Shown: in pieces, positions 37,850-48,295 of the stretch | How the letters are laid out: every line of letters begins with the position of its first letter | Position numbering within the stretch: the stretch's first letter is position 1 | Notes under the pieces: generated by a model | Databases searched by the model: none | What the model saw: the letters and a program-made list of their open reading frames with translations, nothing else | What the model was told of the DNA's origin: nothing | Assembly: GCF_018343795.1 (NCBI RefSeq) | Contig: NZ_CP074346.1 | Span: 2,170,001 to 2,234,000 of the forward strand | Source: Phocoenobacter atlanticus subsp. cyclopteri | GTDB taxonomy: Bacteria; Pseudomonadota; Gammaproteobacteria; Enterobacterales; Pasteurellaceae | Direction: 5' to 3' | DNA length: 64,000 nt | Program-made: the position numbers and the translations under genes

Positions 37850-38374
37850 ATGACAACTATTGTATGTGTACGTCGTGATGGCAAAGTAGCAATGGGGGGC
37901 GATGGTCAAGCTACGCTCGGTAACTGTGTAGAAAAAGGCACAGTAAGAAAAGTGCGTAAAATGTATCAAGATAAAGTGATCACAGGGTTTGCAGGCTCAA
38001 CGGCAGACGCTTTTATTTTGCGTGAATTATTCGAGCGAAAATTAGAACTTCATCAAGGACATTTAGTGAAATCCGCCGTAGAATTAGCCAAAGAGTGGCG
38101 TTCAGATCGTGCATTACGTCGTTTAGAAGCGATGATGATTGTTGCGAATGAAAGCGAATTTTTATTAGTTTCAGGCAGTGGCGATGTGATTGAGCCAGAA
38201 AGCGATGTCTTAGCGATTGGATCTGGCGGTAATTATGCAAAATCCGCTGCCCTTGCATTGTTAAGAAACAGCGAGTTATCAGCCAAAGAGATTGTTGCAG
38301 AGTCATTAAAAGTGGCAGGCGAAATCGATATTTACAGCAACAGCAACCATATTATTGAAGAAATTGAAAAATAG
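37850..38374 (+). CDS. hslV: ATP-dependent protease proteolytic subunit HslV
   Basis: Threonine peptidase of the proteasome-like HslVU complex, 174 residues. After loss of the initiator Met the active-site threonine is residue 1 of [48 protein letters not shown] and [17 protein letters not shown] are conserved. The ATG follows AAGGAAT. hslU begins 9 bases downstream. Confidence 0.97.
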   Translation: MTTIVCVRRDGKVAMGGDGQATLGNCVEKGTVRKVRKMYQDKVITGFAGSTADAFILRELFERKLELHQGHLVKSAVELAKEWRSDRALRRLEAMMIVANESEFLLVSGSGDVIEPESDVLAIGSGGNYAKSAALALLRNSELSAKEIVAESLKVAGEIDIYSNSNHIIEEIEK

Positions 38375-38383
38375 GAACAGATT

Positions 38384-39709
38384 ATGTCAATGACACCTCG
38401 TGAGATTGTATCAGAATTAGATGCCCATATTATTGGGCAAAACGAAGCAAAACGTGCCGTAGCGATTGCATTGCGTAACCGCTGGCGTCGTATGCAGTTG
38501 CCAGAAGATTTACGCCAAGAAGTCACCCCAAAAAATATTTTAATGATTGGACCAACAGGTGTGGGTAAAACGGAAATTGCACGTCGTTTAGCAAAATTAG
38601 CCAATGCGCCTTTTGTGAAAGTAGAAGCAACCAAATTTACCGAAGTCGGTTATGTGGGTAAGGAAGTTGATGCGATTATTCGTGATTTAGCTGATGTTTC
38701 AATGAAATTAGTGCGTGAACAAGCGATTGAAAAAAATCGTTTCCGTGCTGAAGAAGCAGCGGAAGAGCGTATTTTAGATGTATTACTGCCACCAGCCAAA
38801 GATCAATGGGGTAACAGTGAAGAAAGTAGCTCTAGCACCTCAACTCGTCAAGTTTTCCGTAAAAAATTGCGTGAAGGTCAATTAGATGACAAAGAGATTG
38901 AAATTGATATCGCCGCCCAAGTGAGTGTAGAAATTATGACACCACCGGGAATGGAAGAGATGACATCGCAATTACAATCCCTGTTTGAAGGCGTATCGCC
39001 AAGCAAAAAGAAAAAACGCAAAATGAAAATCAAAGACGCGTTTAAAGTGTTAATTGACGAAGAAGCGGCAAAATTAGTTAATCCAGAAGAGTTAAAACAG
39101 CAAGCGATTGAAGCGGTAGAACAGCACGGTATCGTGTTTATTGATGAGATCGATAAGATTTGTAAAAAATCGGAGCATAGCGGTGGCGATGTCTCTCGTG
39201 AAGGGGTGCAACGTGATTTACTGCCAATCATTGAAGGTAGCTCAGTAAACACTAAACACGGCATTGTAAAAACGGATCATATTTTATTTATCTGTTCAGG
39301 TGCATTCCAAGTGGCTCGCCCTTCTGATTTACTACCTGAATTACAAGGTCGTTTACCTATTCGTGTGGAATTAAAATCTTTAACGCAAAACGATTTTGAA
39401 CGTATTTTAACTGAACCAAATGCATCATTAACCTTACAATACAAAGAGTTAATGAAAACCGAAGGCGTTGAAATTGAGTTCACCGAAGATGGTATCAGCC
39501 GAATCGCACAATCTGCATTCCACGTGAATGAAAAAACCGAAAATATCGGTGCAAGACGTTTGCATACCGTGTTAGAGCGTTTAATGGATAACATTTCTTT
39601 CAATGCAAGCGAACGCTCAGGCGAAAAAATTGTGATTGACCAAGAATTCGTTGCCAAAGAGCTTGATGATGTGGTTGAGAACGAAGATTTAAGTCGTTAT
39701 ATTTTATAG
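38384..39709 (+). CDS. hslU: ATP-dependent protease ATPase subunit HslU
   Basis: AAA+ unfoldase of 441 residues that feeds substrates to HslV. Walker A is [14 protein letters not shown] (about 57-70), Walker [12 protein letters not shown] (about 250-260), and sensor and arginine-finger regions follow ([15 protein letters not shown]). The inserted I-domain (about 110-240) contains a lysine-rich [14 protein letters not shown] run. The C-terminal RYIL matches the tail that docks into HslV. Confidence 0.97.
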   Translation: MSMTPREIVSELDAHIIGQNEAKRAVAIALRNRWRRMQLPEDLRQEVTPKNILMIGPTGVGKTEIARRLAKLANAPFVKVEATKFTEVGYVGKEVDAIIRDLADVSMKLVREQAIEKNRFRAEEAAEERILDVLLPPAKDQWGNSEESSSSTSTRQVFRKKLREGQLDDKEIEIDIAAQVSVEIMTPPGMEEMTSQLQSLFEGVSPSKKKKRKMKIKDAFKVLIDEEAAKLVNPEELKQQAIEAVEQHGIVFIDEIDKICKKSEHSGGDVSREGVQRDLLPIIEGSSVNTKHGIVKTDHILFICSGAFQVARPSDLLPELQGRLPIRVELKSLTQNDFERILTEPNASLTLQYKELMKTEGVEIEFTEDGISRIAQSAFHVNEKTENIGARRLHTVLERLMDNISFNASERSGEKIVIDQEFVAKELDDVVENEDLSRYIL

Positions 39710-39781
39710 TTTAAAACGTTGTAGAGGTGGCATTAGCAAACTATCCGTCCGTTACGTTATATAGAACTAAGTGGCTAAATA

Positions 39782-39834
39782 TAGCGGTAAGATTTGATCA
39801 AAAATTTGCAAAAAATGAAAATAATCGTACCGCT
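39782..39834. terminator. Uptake-signal dyad between hslU and the Lrp-type regulator gene
   Basis: TAGCGGTA (39782-39789) and TACCGCTT (39828-39835) are inverted around a loop that also holds the extended motif AAGATTTGATC-AAAATTTGCAAA in part. It separates convergent genes. Confidence 0.55.
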
Positions 39835-39836
39835 TA

Positions 39837-40298
39837 TTAAATCGGTAATTCATAAGTATATTTTAGTTCTTCCATTGCAAAGGTAGAAGTGACATCCGTT
39901 AAGCCTTCTACTTCTCTTACTAATTTTTTATAAAAAATATCAAAGGTGTGAATATCTTTCACTCGTACTTGCATTAAATAATCATATTCTCCAGCCATTC
40001 GATAAAAAGCCGTGACTTCAGGAAAGTCTATAATTGTTTTGGAGAACTTGTGATACCACTGCTCAGAATGATCACTGGTTTTAATCCGAACAAAGCCAAT
40101 AAGACTTAAATCCACTTTATTTGCATCTACCAATACAACTCGATTACTAATAATTTTAAGTTCTTCAAGACGATGAATTCGTCGCCAGCAAGGTGTCGTG
40201 GTCAAATTGACTTTTTCTGCTAAATCAGTAATCGAAATAGAGGCATCTTTTTGCAATAGTCTTAAAATTTGTCTATCTATTTTATCAAGTTTGTACAC
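39837..40298 (-). CDS. cyuR: Lrp/AsnC-family regulator of cysteine catabolism (CyuR/DecR type)
   Basis: 153 residues with an N-terminal winged helix (KIDRQILRLLQKDASISITDLAEKVNLTTTPCWRRIHRLEEL) and a C-terminal RAM domain. It follows E. coli YbaO (renamed DecR, then CyuR) closely, notably NLTTTPCWRR, FYRMAGEYDYLMQVRV, GLTDVTSTFAMEELKYT and the final LPI. CyuR senses cysteine and activates cysteine-degrading genes in enterobacteria. The start is GTG (40298) with GAGG seven bases upstream. The divergent genes are a PLP gamma-lyase-family enzyme and a CyuP-type transporter, which supports the assignment. Confidence 0.85.
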   Translation of the reverse strand: MYKLDKIDRQILRLLQKDASISITDLAEKVNLTTTPCWRRIHRLEELKIISNRVVLVDANKVDLSLIGFVRIKTSDHSEQWYHKFSKTIIDFPEVTAFYRMAGEYDYLMQVRVKDIHTFDIFYKKLVREVEGLTDVTSTFAMEELKYTYELPI

Positions 40299-40429
40299 TT
40301 TGTTACCTCGTAAGTAAGTTTAGCTGTAGAAAAATATTCTTTCTATATAAGATATTTTAGAATTTTATTTTAAAATTTATGGAAATCAAGTAAAAATGGA
40401 GAAAAATTTTTTTACTTTTCAAGAGTATA

Positions 40430-40446
40430 ATCACAACTATTGTGAT
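40430..40446. promoter_or_regulatory. Palindrome upstream of the PLP lyase gene
   Basis: ATCACA-ACTAT-TGTGAT, a 6+6 palindrome 28 bases before the ATG. The arms point outward relative to a CRP site, so it is not CRP. It is a candidate operator for the divergent CyuR-type regulator. Confidence 0.4.
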
Positions 40447-40473
40447 AATTAATAAACAAAAAGAGGTGGTTTT

Positions 40474-41613
40474 ATGAAATTTGGAACACAAGTTTTACAC
40501 GGCTATAATATGCTCGATCCTGAAACAGGGGCATCATCCATTTCTATTTGCCAAGCATCAACCTTTCATCAAAAAGAAATTGATAATATGCAGAAATATA
40601 TGTATTCAAGATTTGGTAATCCAACTCGTTCTGCATTAGAAGAAGCCATCGCTAGCCTAGAACAAGGCAAATATGCGGTGGCTTTTGCGTCTGGGGTGGC
40701 GGCAATTTCTGCGGTACTTTTGATGTTCTCAAAAGGTGATCATATTGTGATGTGTAAAGATGTTTATGGCGGCACATTTCAATTAGTCAATGAGGCATTA
40801 CCACGCTTTGGGATTGAAGTGAGCTTTGTTGATGAAACGAATCTTGCTGAATGGGAAAATGCCATTAAACCGAATACCAAAGCCTTTTATATGGAAACGC
40901 CATCTAATCCGACTTTAAAAATTACCGATATTCAAGGTGTGGTTGAAATTGCAAAAAGGCATAATATTTTGACCGCTATTGATAATACATTTATGACACC
41001 ACAATATCAAAATCCACTGACAATGGGGGTAGATATTGTTATTCAAAGTGCAACTAAATTCTTAAATGGGCATAGCGATGTCATTTTAGGTGCAGTAGCG
41101 GTGAATGATGATGAACTTTATGAAAAATTGCATAAACAACAAATTATGCTTGGCGGATTACCGGGTATTGAAGAAAGTTGGTTGGTGATGCGAGGTATCA
41201 AAACGATGGCTATTCGAATGGAGAAAAGTACTCAAACGGCATTAAAAATTGCTCAACTTCTTGAAATCCATCCTAAAGTTAAAAAAGTGTATTATCCCGG
41301 TTTAGAAAGTCACGAAGGCTATGAAATTCACAAAAAACAAGCATCAAGTGGTGGGGCAGTGCTTTCTTTTGATTTGGGTAGTATTGAAAATATGAAGAAA
41401 TTTGCAGAAGCCTTAAAATATCCTATTGTTGCAGTGAGTTTAGGAGGCGTGGAATCTATTTTATCTTATCCTGCAAAAATGTCACATGCCAGTGTACCTG
41501 AAGAAGAGAGATTAAAACAAGGAATTACAGCAGGATTGGTTCGCTTATCCGTCGGTATTGAAGATCCAGAAGATCTGATTGATGATATCAAAAATGCACT
41601 GGATCATATCTAG
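40474..41613 (+). CDS. Cys/Met-metabolism PLP enzyme, cystathionine gamma-lyase/cysteine desulfhydrase type
   Basis: Fold-type I PLP enzyme of 379 residues. K195 in QSATKFLNGHSDV is the Schiff-base lysine, D170 in AIDNTFMTP pairs with the pyridine ring, and YSRFGNPTRSALE (44-56) binds the cofactor phosphate. Where methionine gamma-lyases carry a key cysteine (YGCT), this protein has YGGT (98-101), which favours cystathionine gamma-lyase or cysteine-desulfhydrase chemistry over methionine cleavage. SLGGVESILSYPAKMSHA near the C-terminus is conserved. It lies between a cysteine-type regulator and a cysteine-type permease, so release of sulfide, pyruvate and ammonia from cysteine is a reasonable inference. 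Confidence 0.82.
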   Translation: MKFGTQVLHGYNMLDPETGASSISICQASTFHQKEIDNMQKYMYSRFGNPTRSALEEAIASLEQGKYAVAFASGVAAISAVLLMFSKGDHIVMCKDVYGGTFQLVNEALPRFGIEVSFVDETNLAEWENAIKPNTKAFYMETPSNPTLKITDIQGVVEIAKRHNILTAIDNTFMTPQYQNPLTMGVDIVIQSATKFLNGHSDVILGAVAVNDDELYEKLHKQQIMLGGLPGIEESWLVMRGIKTMAIRMEKSTQTALKIAQLLEIHPKVKKVYYPGLESHEGYEIHKKQASSGGAVLSFDLGSIENMKKFAEALKYPIVAVSLGGVESILSYPAKMSHASVPEEERLKQGITAGLVRLSVGIEDPEDLIDDIKNALDHI

Positions 41614-41712
41614 TGTTTTTGTAAGGTGGTAAATTGAGCCTTTGTTTCTATATTTACAGATGTTCAATAAAATTTCACAAGACTAAAATGTAAATCCTAT
41701 AAGGAGCAATAT

Positions 41713-43005
41713 ATGAGCAATCAAAAAAACTATGAAAAAGCCGGTATGACCAGACAGCAATGGCAAGAAGCCATTAAGTTTGATAGTGTCGATGTTGGTT
41801 GGATAGTAATGAGCATCGGAATGGCGATTGGGGCGGGAATTGTCTTTCTTCCTGTTCAAGTTGGGATAATGGGAATATGGGTTTTCCTACTTTCCGCAAT
41901 CATTGGTTATCCTGCTTTATATCTCTTCCAAAATCTCTTTATAAATACCCTTGCCGAATCAAAAAAATGTACTGACTACCCTCGAATTATCTCTGATTAC
42001 CTTGGTAAAAACTGGGGGATAGCGTTAGGTATTCTTTATTTTATTATGCTTGTCATTTGGGTGTTAATTTATTCATTAGCCGTCACTAATGACAGTGCCT
42101 CTTACTTGCAATCCTTTGGTATTACTGAAACTAAGTTAAGTGATAATATATTCTATGGATTAGGATTAGTTTGTGTACTTTCTTTTATTGCATCGAAAGG
42201 AGAAAAATTACTCTTTAAATTATCTGGATTTATGGCTGTGACGGTATTATCTCTTGTGGGGATAATGGGTGTGCTACTTGTATCACGTTGGGATCTCTCA
42301 AATCTTCCAGCCGTTGGAAACTGGGGAACAATGATAAAAGATGCCATCATAACCCTTCCATTTACTCTAACGTCTATTTTATTCTTACAGTCATTAAGCC
42401 CAATGGTGATTTCTTATCGATCACACGAAAAATCTATTGAAGTCGCACGTTATAAAGCATCACGAGCAATGCGTATTTCGTTTGTGATTTTATTTGTGGT
42501 GGTATTCTTCTATGCAGTTTCATTTACTTTGGCTATCAGCCAAGAGCAAGCAATCAGTGCCAAAGAGCAAAACATTTCATCATTAGCAATTATTGCACAA
42601 TTTATACCAGGTAGCTGGGCAACCATTACAGGTATTGTTATCAATATTTTTGCGATTGTGACCTCTTTCTTTGGGGTATTCTTAGGCTTTAGAGAAGCGT
42701 GTGTTGGTCTTGTAATGAATGTGTTACTACGTAAATATAAAGAAGAAGAGATCAACAAGCCATTAATTGAGAAACTGGTAGTTGCGTTTATCATTCTTAT
42801 TTGCTGGGGAACAATTGTTACCAACTTCCCAATCCTAAACTTTACTTCAATTTGTAGTCCAATTTTTGGTTTAGTGGGTTGTTTAATCCCTGCATATCTT
42901 GTACATAAAATGCCACACTTACACCACTATAAAGGCTTAGCAACAAATGTGATTATCTTTACTGGAATACTACTTTGTATTTCACCATTTCTTGCTTTTC
43001 TTTAG
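41713..43005 (+). CDS. cyuP: HAAAP-family amino-acid permease, CyuP (YhaO) type
   Basis: Inner-membrane carrier of 430 residues with about 11 helices. It tracks E. coli YhaO (CyuP) strongly, for example WREAIKFDS-type start (WQEAIKFDSVDVGWIVMSIGMAIGAGIVFLPVQVG), LVIWVLIYSLAVTNDSASYL, IITLPFTLTSILFLQSLSPMVISYRSHEKSIEVARYKA and FTSICSPIFGLVGCLIPA. In E. coli it imports cysteine (serine has also been proposed). A 99-base gap with AAGGAG separates it from the lyase gene. A strong terminator follows. Confidence 0.87.
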   Translation: MSNQKNYEKAGMTRQQWQEAIKFDSVDVGWIVMSIGMAIGAGIVFLPVQVGIMGIWVFLLSAIIGYPALYLFQNLFINTLAESKKCTDYPRIISDYLGKNWGIALGILYFIMLVIWVLIYSLAVTNDSASYLQSFGITETKLSDNIFYGLGLVCVLSFIASKGEKLLFKLSGFMAVTVLSLVGIMGVLLVSRWDLSNLPAVGNWGTMIKDAIITLPFTLTSILFLQSLSPMVISYRSHEKSIEVARYKASRAMRISFVILFVVVFFYAVSFTLAISQEQAISAKEQNISSLAIIAQFIPGSWATITGIVINIFAIVTSFFGVFLGFREACVGLVMNVLLRKYKEEEINKPLIEKLVVAFIILICWGTIVTNFPILNFTSICSPIFGLVGCLIPAYLVHKMPHLHHYKGLATNVIIFTGILLCISPFLAFL

Positions 43006-43050
43006 TTTTGGAGATTAGCAGTAAATTTTTTCACTATTTTAAATAATCAG

Positions 43051-43095
43051 AAAAGTTGCTTAATGTCTTATTTTATAAGGAGTTAAGCAACTTTT
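43051..43095 (+). terminator. Rho-independent terminator after cyuP
   Basis: AAAAGTTGCTTAA (43051-43063) pairs with TTAAGCAACTTTT (43083-43095), a perfect 13-bp stem with a 19-base loop, followed by ATTTTC. Confidence 0.8.
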
Positions 43096-43215
43096 ATTTT
43101 CTTTCAATTGTGTAAATTTCTCTTAAAATGTGACCGCTTACTGGCTTAATTTAAACCCAAAAAGTTGTTGATAGAGATCATTAATAAGATGTTTATCATT
43201 TTCAAAATTCAGTAT

Positions 43216-44394
43216 TTAAATACTACGTTGTAAAGTATTTTCTGCTTCTTTTTGTGCAGCAAGTGAAAGCTCAACGGTTGGTGCTTGATGGTAAATAGTG
43301 GCAAGTGCTTGCAAAATAGCAATACCAATATTTACATTGGTCGCCCCATCCCGTGCAATAGGGCGGATTGATTCTTGAATAAAAATCCCTTCATCTAACG
43401 GAACAATACTTAAACGATCAAAGTCTCTATCGTCATCTTTTTCGATTGGTTTTTCAGTCAATAATTGTGTAAGAGTCGCTAATACTGTTAATGCTGTACC
43501 TGAGTCATTGATTGCAGGAGAAAGGGCTCGTTGTGCAACTTCACTTAAAACAGATAAACCAAAACTTGGATCTTGTTCAAATTTACGTTGTGAATCTACA
43601 ATAAAGAAACGGTTGATTTCATCAAAATCAATATCCTCAAAATGATTTCGTTGCACTAATACCATTGCTTTATTTGGCATTAGCCAGTCACCTACTCGTA
43701 CCATAATATGTAAATAGCAATCGTTATCTTCAGCCCAGTGCTGCAAGCCTGAAAGATTTATATTAATTAAATAACCAATCTTTTGAGAATAAATTGATCT
43801 TACTTGTTTTAATTCAGTAATTTTGGCGGCAGTCCCTAAATTTGGATTATTACGATAATCACGTAATGATTCAGTGGCTTTTTGTTGAATACGATCTAAG
43901 GTGTTTTTTAAACGCCCTAATCCTGAAAGAGTTTGTACCCAACGAATTAAAACTACCACTAAATATAATAATAAAATAACAATACAACCAAATAGAATAA
44001 ACAGCCCATTTGTGCCAAAAATACCGAGTCCTAATAATATCTTAGCAATAACTGCATAAATAAACGCAGAAAGAAAACTAGAAATTGCTGTTCGAGTAGT
44101 ACCATCGGCAATAATTAACTCTGTTGCTCGAGGTGTGGCATTACTGGCGACGGAACTAAAAGCAGCAATCATAATTGAAAGAGAGAAGGTGCTTACTGCT
44201 AGCATACTGGAGGCAATAATATTTAATAAGTCATCTACAATATCTATATTAATTTTAGGTAGAGTTTGAGCAGGTAACCAACGATCAATCCAATAAGAAG
44301 AGAAAGCAATGATTAGGGCCAATAAAGCCCCTAATGTAGGCTTAACCCATAATGTATTGCTTGGTTGCTTTAACCAAAGTAAAAAACGGTACAT
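43216..44394 (-). CDS. DUF2254 family membrane protein
   Basis: 392 residues. Four hydrophobic helices occupy the N-terminal third (about 15-150: TLGALLALIIAFSSYWID, SSMLAVSTFSLSIMIAAFSSVASNATPRATELI and two more), followed by a soluble C-terminal domain containing LSPAINDSGTALTVLATL. These match the DUF2254 family. Function is unknown. It stands alone, with a hairpin at 44453 between it and plsC, which lies upstream and reads in the same direction. Confidence 0.85.
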   Translation of the reverse strand: MYRFLLWLKQPSNTLWVKPTLGALLALIIAFSSYWIDRWLPAQTLPKINIDIVDDLLNIIASSMLAVSTFSLSIMIAAFSSVASNATPRATELIIADGTTRTAISSFLSAFIYAVIAKILLGLGIFGTNGLFILFGCIVILLLYLVVVLIRWVQTLSGLGRLKNTLDRIQQKATESLRDYRNNPNLGTAAKITELKQVRSIYSQKIGYLININLSGLQHWAEDNDCYLHIMVRVGDWLMPNKAMVLVQRNHFEDIDFDEINRFFIVDSQRKFEQDPSFGLSVLSEVAQRALSPAINDSGTALTVLATLTQLLTEKPIEKDDDRDFDRLSIVPLDEGIFIQESIRPIARDGATNVNIGIAILQALATIYHQAPTVELSLAAQKEAENTLQRSI

Positions 44395-44452
44395 AATATT
44401 TATAAAATTATTTTAGAAAACCCTATCATACTCTAAATTGAACGTATAAAAA

Positions 44453-44485
44453 ACACCCTCAAAATTATTATGATTTTCAGGGTGT
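44453..44485 (-). terminator. Hairpin terminator after plsC
   Basis: ACACCCT (44453-44459) pairs with AGGGTGT (44479-44485), extended by AAAAT/ATTTT inside after a C:C mismatch. On the minus strand the stem is followed by TTTTT. Confidence 0.75.
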
Positions 44486-44502
44486 GTAAATATAGCGATA
44501 AT

Positions 44503-45228
44503 TTAAGCTTTTGATTCTAATTCTGCGACTTCTTGATTAAGCACTTTAATTTTTTCATCCATTCTATCGTAACAAAGTTGAATTAGTTCTTTGATATTTT
44601 CACGAGAGTAGCCAGCGGTATCAATTGGTTCTAAGGTTTCACAAATTACGTAACCATTATCCCAACGATTTAAGTCTATTTTATTATGGGTATTTGAACA
44701 TACGACAGGCACAATAGGTACGCCTGCTGCGATAGCGGTATGAAAAGCACCACGTTTAAACGGAAGTAAACCACGCCCACGGCTACGTGTTCCTTCAGGA
44801 AACATCCAAATAGAAATGTTATTTTCTTTAATCACTTTTGCTACTTTGCTCATTGTTTTAATTGCACTATTATGATTTTCGCGCTGAATTAAAATATTAC
44901 CACTACTCCAATACATTAAACCAAAAAATGGAATCCAAATTAAGCTACTTTTTCCAACGCTAACCGTATTCGATTGTAACATTGCAGAAATCGTTACCAT
45001 ATCATAATTATTTTGATGATTGGCTATATAAATAGCGTGTTGGGTAAAATCTTTTTTAGGACGAAGAATCACTTTAATACCCAGAAAATGATGTAACCAG
45101 CCAAACATTTTGACGATAAAACACACATTATTCGGATGTTTAAAACGGCATAATGAATAAACTGTGCCAATCAAACAAATTCCAATAGCGAGAATAACAA
45201 CAATGATAATTCTAAGTATTTTGAGCAT
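44503..45228 (-). CDS. plsC: 1-acyl-sn-glycerol-3-phosphate acyltransferase
   Basis: Membrane enzyme that makes phosphatidic acid from lysophosphatidate. The ATG at 45228 follows AAGGAC and gives 241 residues (E. coli 245); the longer frame to 45249 overlaps the proS stop region without an RBS. An N-terminal helix anchors it, followed by the catalytic NHQNNYD box (NHX4D) and the FPEGTRSRGRG glycerol-phosphate site. The gene is 21 bases downstream of proS. Confidence 0.95.
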   Translation of the reverse strand: MLKILRIIIVVILAIGICLIGTVYSLCRFKHPNNVCFIVKMFGWLHHFLGIKVILRPKKDFTQHAIYIANHQNNYDMVTISAMLQSNTVSVGKSSLIWIPFFGLMYWSSGNILIQRENHNSAIKTMSKVAKVIKENNISIWMFPEGTRSRGRGLLPFKRGAFHTAIAAGVPIVPVVCSNTHNKIDLNRWDNGYVICETLEPIDTAGYSRENIKELIQLCYDRMDEKIKVLNQEVAELESKA

Positions 45229-45249
45229 AAATTCGTCCTTTTTTATCAA

Positions 45250-46956
45250 TTAACTAAGTTGAGATTGAATAAAGGCGACCATTTGATCTTTGGCGATCAT
45301 CTGTTTTTCACCAGTATGACGGCTCTTATATTCAAGCTCACCATTTTCAAGGCTACGCTGTCCAATCACGATGGTGTGTGGCACACCGATCAATTCCATA
45401 TCCGCAAACATTACCCCAGGACGTTCTTTACGATCATCAAAAATCACATCAATATTCAATGCTTTTAATTGCTTATAAAGGGCTTCAGCTTCTTGTTTTA
45501 CTTCTTCTGATTTGTGCATATTCATTGGTACAATCGCTACTGTGAAAGGTGCAATTACATTTGACCATTTAATGCCACGCTCATCGTGATTTTGCTCAAT
45601 CGCTGCGGCAACCACACGAGAAACACCGATACCGTAACAGCCCATAATTAAGGTTTGTGGACGACCATCTTCGCCTTGAACTGTGGCATTCATTGCTTCT
45701 GAATATTTTGAGCCTAATTGGAAAATATGCCCTACTTCAATACCACGTTTAATCAACAATGTGCCTTTGCCGTCTGGACTTGGATCGCCTTCTACCACAT
45801 TACGCAAATCTGCTACTTTTGGCAGAGCAACATCACGTTCCCAGTTCACATTGAAATAGTGTTTACCGTCGATGTTTGCCCCTGTGGTGAAATCGCTCAT
45901 TAACTCAACGCTACGGTCAATAATCACAGGAATTGGCATATTTACAACCCCTAATGAACCCACTCCAGCCCCAATTTTTGCTTTAATATTCGCTTCATCA
46001 GCAAACTCAAAAGGTTCAGCCACTTCTGGTAATTTAATGGCTTTGATTTCATTTAAGTCGTGATCACCACGTAACACCAATGCGATTAAAGGTTGATCTT
46101 CGCTTGCTCCTTTTACTACTAAGGTTTTAACGGTTTTCTCAATCGCTACATCAAATTGCTCTACCACTTCGGCAATGGTTTTCGCATTTGGGGTATCCAC
46201 CAATTCCATCTCTTTGGTTGGGGCGTGTTTTTCGCCCACAGCCACTGCTTCTGCTAATTCGATATTGGCTGCGTAATCAGATTCTGTTGAGAAGACGATA
46301 TCGTCTTCGCCACTTTGTGCTAATACTTGGAATTCGTGTGATGCGTTACCACCGATTGACCCTGTGTCAGCTTGAACAGGACGGAAATCTAAGCCTAAAC
46401 GATTGAAAATATTGCAATAAGTTTGGTGCATTACTTCATAAGTATTTTGTAAACACTCAGGTGTTGTATGGAAAGAGTAAGCGTCTTTCATTAAAAATTC
46501 ACGTGAACGCATTACCCCAAAACGTGGACGCACTTCATCACGGAATTTAGTTTGAATTTGGTATAAATTTAACGGTAATTGTTTATATGAAGTAATTTCA
46601 CGACGCACCAAATCCGTAATTACTTCTTCGTGAGTTGGACCTAATACAAATGGACGAGCTCCACGATCTTCAAAACGTAACAATTCTGGACCGTAGTCAT
46701 CCCAACGTTGTGATTCAATCCATAAATCCGCAGGCTGAACCACTGGCATAGACACTTCAACAGCAGATTTATTCATTTCTTCACGCACGATATTTTCTAC
46801 TTTTTTTAATACACGTAACCCTGTTGGTAACCAAGTATAAAGTCCTGATGCTAGGGGTCTGATCATTCCCGCTCGCAACATTAATTGATGGCTTACCACC
46901 TGTGCATCATTAGGGGTTTCTTTTAATGTAGATAGTAAATATTGACTTGTACGCAT
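45250..46956 (-). CDS. proS: Prolyl-tRNA synthetase
   Basis: Class II aminoacyl-tRNA synthetase of bacterial type, 568 residues. Motif 1 region [28 protein letters not shown], motif 2 [26 protein letters not shown] and motif 3 [18 protein letters not shown] are visible. The YbaK-like editing domain is inserted at about 225-390 (residues [25 protein letters not shown]). C-terminal anticodon-binding domain about 470-568. Confidence 0.97.
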   Translation of the reverse strand: MRTSQYLLSTLKETPNDAQVVSHQLMLRAGMIRPLASGLYTWLPTGLRVLKKVENIVREEMNKSAVEVSMPVVQPADLWIESQRWDDYGPELLRFEDRGARPFVLGPTHEEVITDLVRREITSYKQLPLNLYQIQTKFRDEVRPRFGVMRSREFLMKDAYSFHTTPECLQNTYEVMHQTYCNIFNRLGLDFRPVQADTGSIGGNASHEFQVLAQSGEDDIVFSTESDYAANIELAEAVAVGEKHAPTKEMELVDTPNAKTIAEVVEQFDVAIEKTVKTLVVKGASEDQPLIALVLRGDHDLNEIKAIKLPEVAEPFEFADEANIKAKIGAGVGSLGVVNMPIPVIIDRSVELMSDFTTGANIDGKHYFNVNWERDVALPKVADLRNVVEGDPSPDGKGTLLIKRGIEVGHIFQLGSKYSEAMNATVQGEDGRPQTLIMGCYGIGVSRVVAAAIEQNHDERGIKWSNVIAPFTVAIVPMNMHKSEEVKQEAEALYKQLKALNIDVIFDDRKERPGVMFADMELIGVPHTIVIGQRSLENGELEYKSRHTGEKQMIAKDQMVAFIQSQLS

Positions 46957-47007
46957 TATTTTTTTATTCCTATTTGTATAATTTAAAATTTTTTTTATTG
47001 ATTTTAA

Positions 47008-48240
47008 CTAGTGTAATACTCTTGCTTTTATTGTTCCATCAATTGCTTTTAATTGAGCAAGTATTTCGGTTACATCATCAGATTCAACATCTATAACAAC
47101 ATAGCCAATTTCAGCATCAGTTTGTAAATATTGTGCTGCAATATTCATATTTGCATTAACAAATACTTGGTTAATCTGATTCATTACACCAGGTTTATTT
47201 GTATGAATATGCAATAATCTTTTCGCTCCGTTGTGTGATGGTAAGGAAACAGCAGGAAAATTAACCGCTGATAGAGTAGAGCCATTATCAGAGTATTTCA
47301 CAAATTTATTGGCGACTTCCGTACCAATATTGGCTTGTGCTTCTGTTGTTGAACCACCAATATGAGGAGTAAGAATAACATTATCAAACTGGCATAATGG
47401 TGAAGTGAAGCACTCATCTTTTGATGCGGGTTCAATAGGGAATACATCGACAGCAGCACCTCGTAATTTTCCAGATTTTAAAGCTTCAGCAAGAGCATTA
47501 ATATCAACGACGGTTCCTCGTGCGGCATTGATTAAAACTGCACCCTCTTTTAGTTTTTTAAGACACTGAGCATCAATCATATTTTTAGTAGAATTGTTCT
47601 CAGGTACGTGAAGAGAAATAACATCACAAAATGACAATAATTCATCTAAATTATGTACTTGTTGTGCATTACCTAGAGGGAGTTTGTTTTCTATATCATA
47701 AAAATAAACTTGCATTCCAATAGATTCGGCGATTACACTTAATTGTGAGCCAATATGACCATATCCAATGATACCTAATTTTTTATTACGTACTTCATTT
47801 GAGCCTTCGGCAGATTTATTCCATTCTCCTCTATGTACTTCCATATTCGCTTGAGCAGCTTTACGCATTAATAAAATAATTTCTGCGAGTACCAGTTCTG
47901 CAACAGAACGAGTATTTGAAAATGGTGCGTTAAAAACAGGAATTCCTAGTGTTTTTGCTGCATTCATATCCACTTGGTTGGTACCAATACAAAAACAGCC
48001 AATAGCAACCAGTTTAGTTGCTTGAGATAGTACCTCTGCAGTTAAATAAGTCCGAGAACGAATACCTACAAAGTGAGCGTCTTTGATAGCATTAACCAAT
48101 TCATCGCCATCAAGTGCTCCTTTATAATTGTGGATATTGTGATAGCCTGATGATTTTAGCACTTCAATAGCATTTTTATGAACGCCTTCAAGTAACACAA
48201 ATTTAATTTTTGATTTATCTAAAGAAATATGAGTTGTCAT
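47008..48240 (-). CDS. serA: D-3-phosphoglycerate dehydrogenase
   Basis: First step of serine synthesis, 410 residues as in E. coli. Substrate-binding halves flank a Rossmann domain with GIIGYGHIGSQLSVIAESIGMQVYFYD (about 155-181). Catalytic arginine in INAARGTVVD, glutamate in DVFPIEPA and histidine in LTPHIGGSTTEA are present. The C-terminal ACT domain (about 335-410, HTNKPGVMNQINQVF) senses serine. rpiA lies upstream on the same strand, 55 bases away, a pairing also seen in H. influenzae. Confidence 0.96.
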   Translation of the reverse strand: MTTHISLDKSKIKFVLLEGVHKNAIEVLKSSGYHNIHNYKGALDGDELVNAIKDAHFVGIRSRTYLTAEVLSQATKLVAIGCFCIGTNQVDMNAAKTLGIPVFNAPFSNTRSVAELVLAEIILLMRKAAQANMEVHRGEWNKSAEGSNEVRNKKLGIIGYGHIGSQLSVIAESIGMQVYFYDIENKLPLGNAQQVHNLDELLSFCDVISLHVPENNSTKNMIDAQCLKKLKEGAVLINAARGTVVDINALAEALKSGKLRGAAVDVFPIEPASKDECFTSPLCQFDNVILTPHIGGSTTEAQANIGTEVANKFVKYSDNGSTLSAVNFPAVSLPSHNGAKRLLHIHTNKPGVMNQINQVFVNANMNIAAQYLQTDAEIGYVVIDVESDDVTEILAQLKAIDGTIKARVLH

Positions 48241-48295
48241 TATTTATTACTTCCTGTTGTATTTATATTTAAAATTTTTATAATAATCTGACCGC

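Noticed and set aside
40430-40446. CRP site upstream of the PLP lyase gene
   Set aside because: The arms are in the reverse arrangement (TCACA-N5-TGTGA) to the CRP consensus (TGTGA-N6-TCACA).
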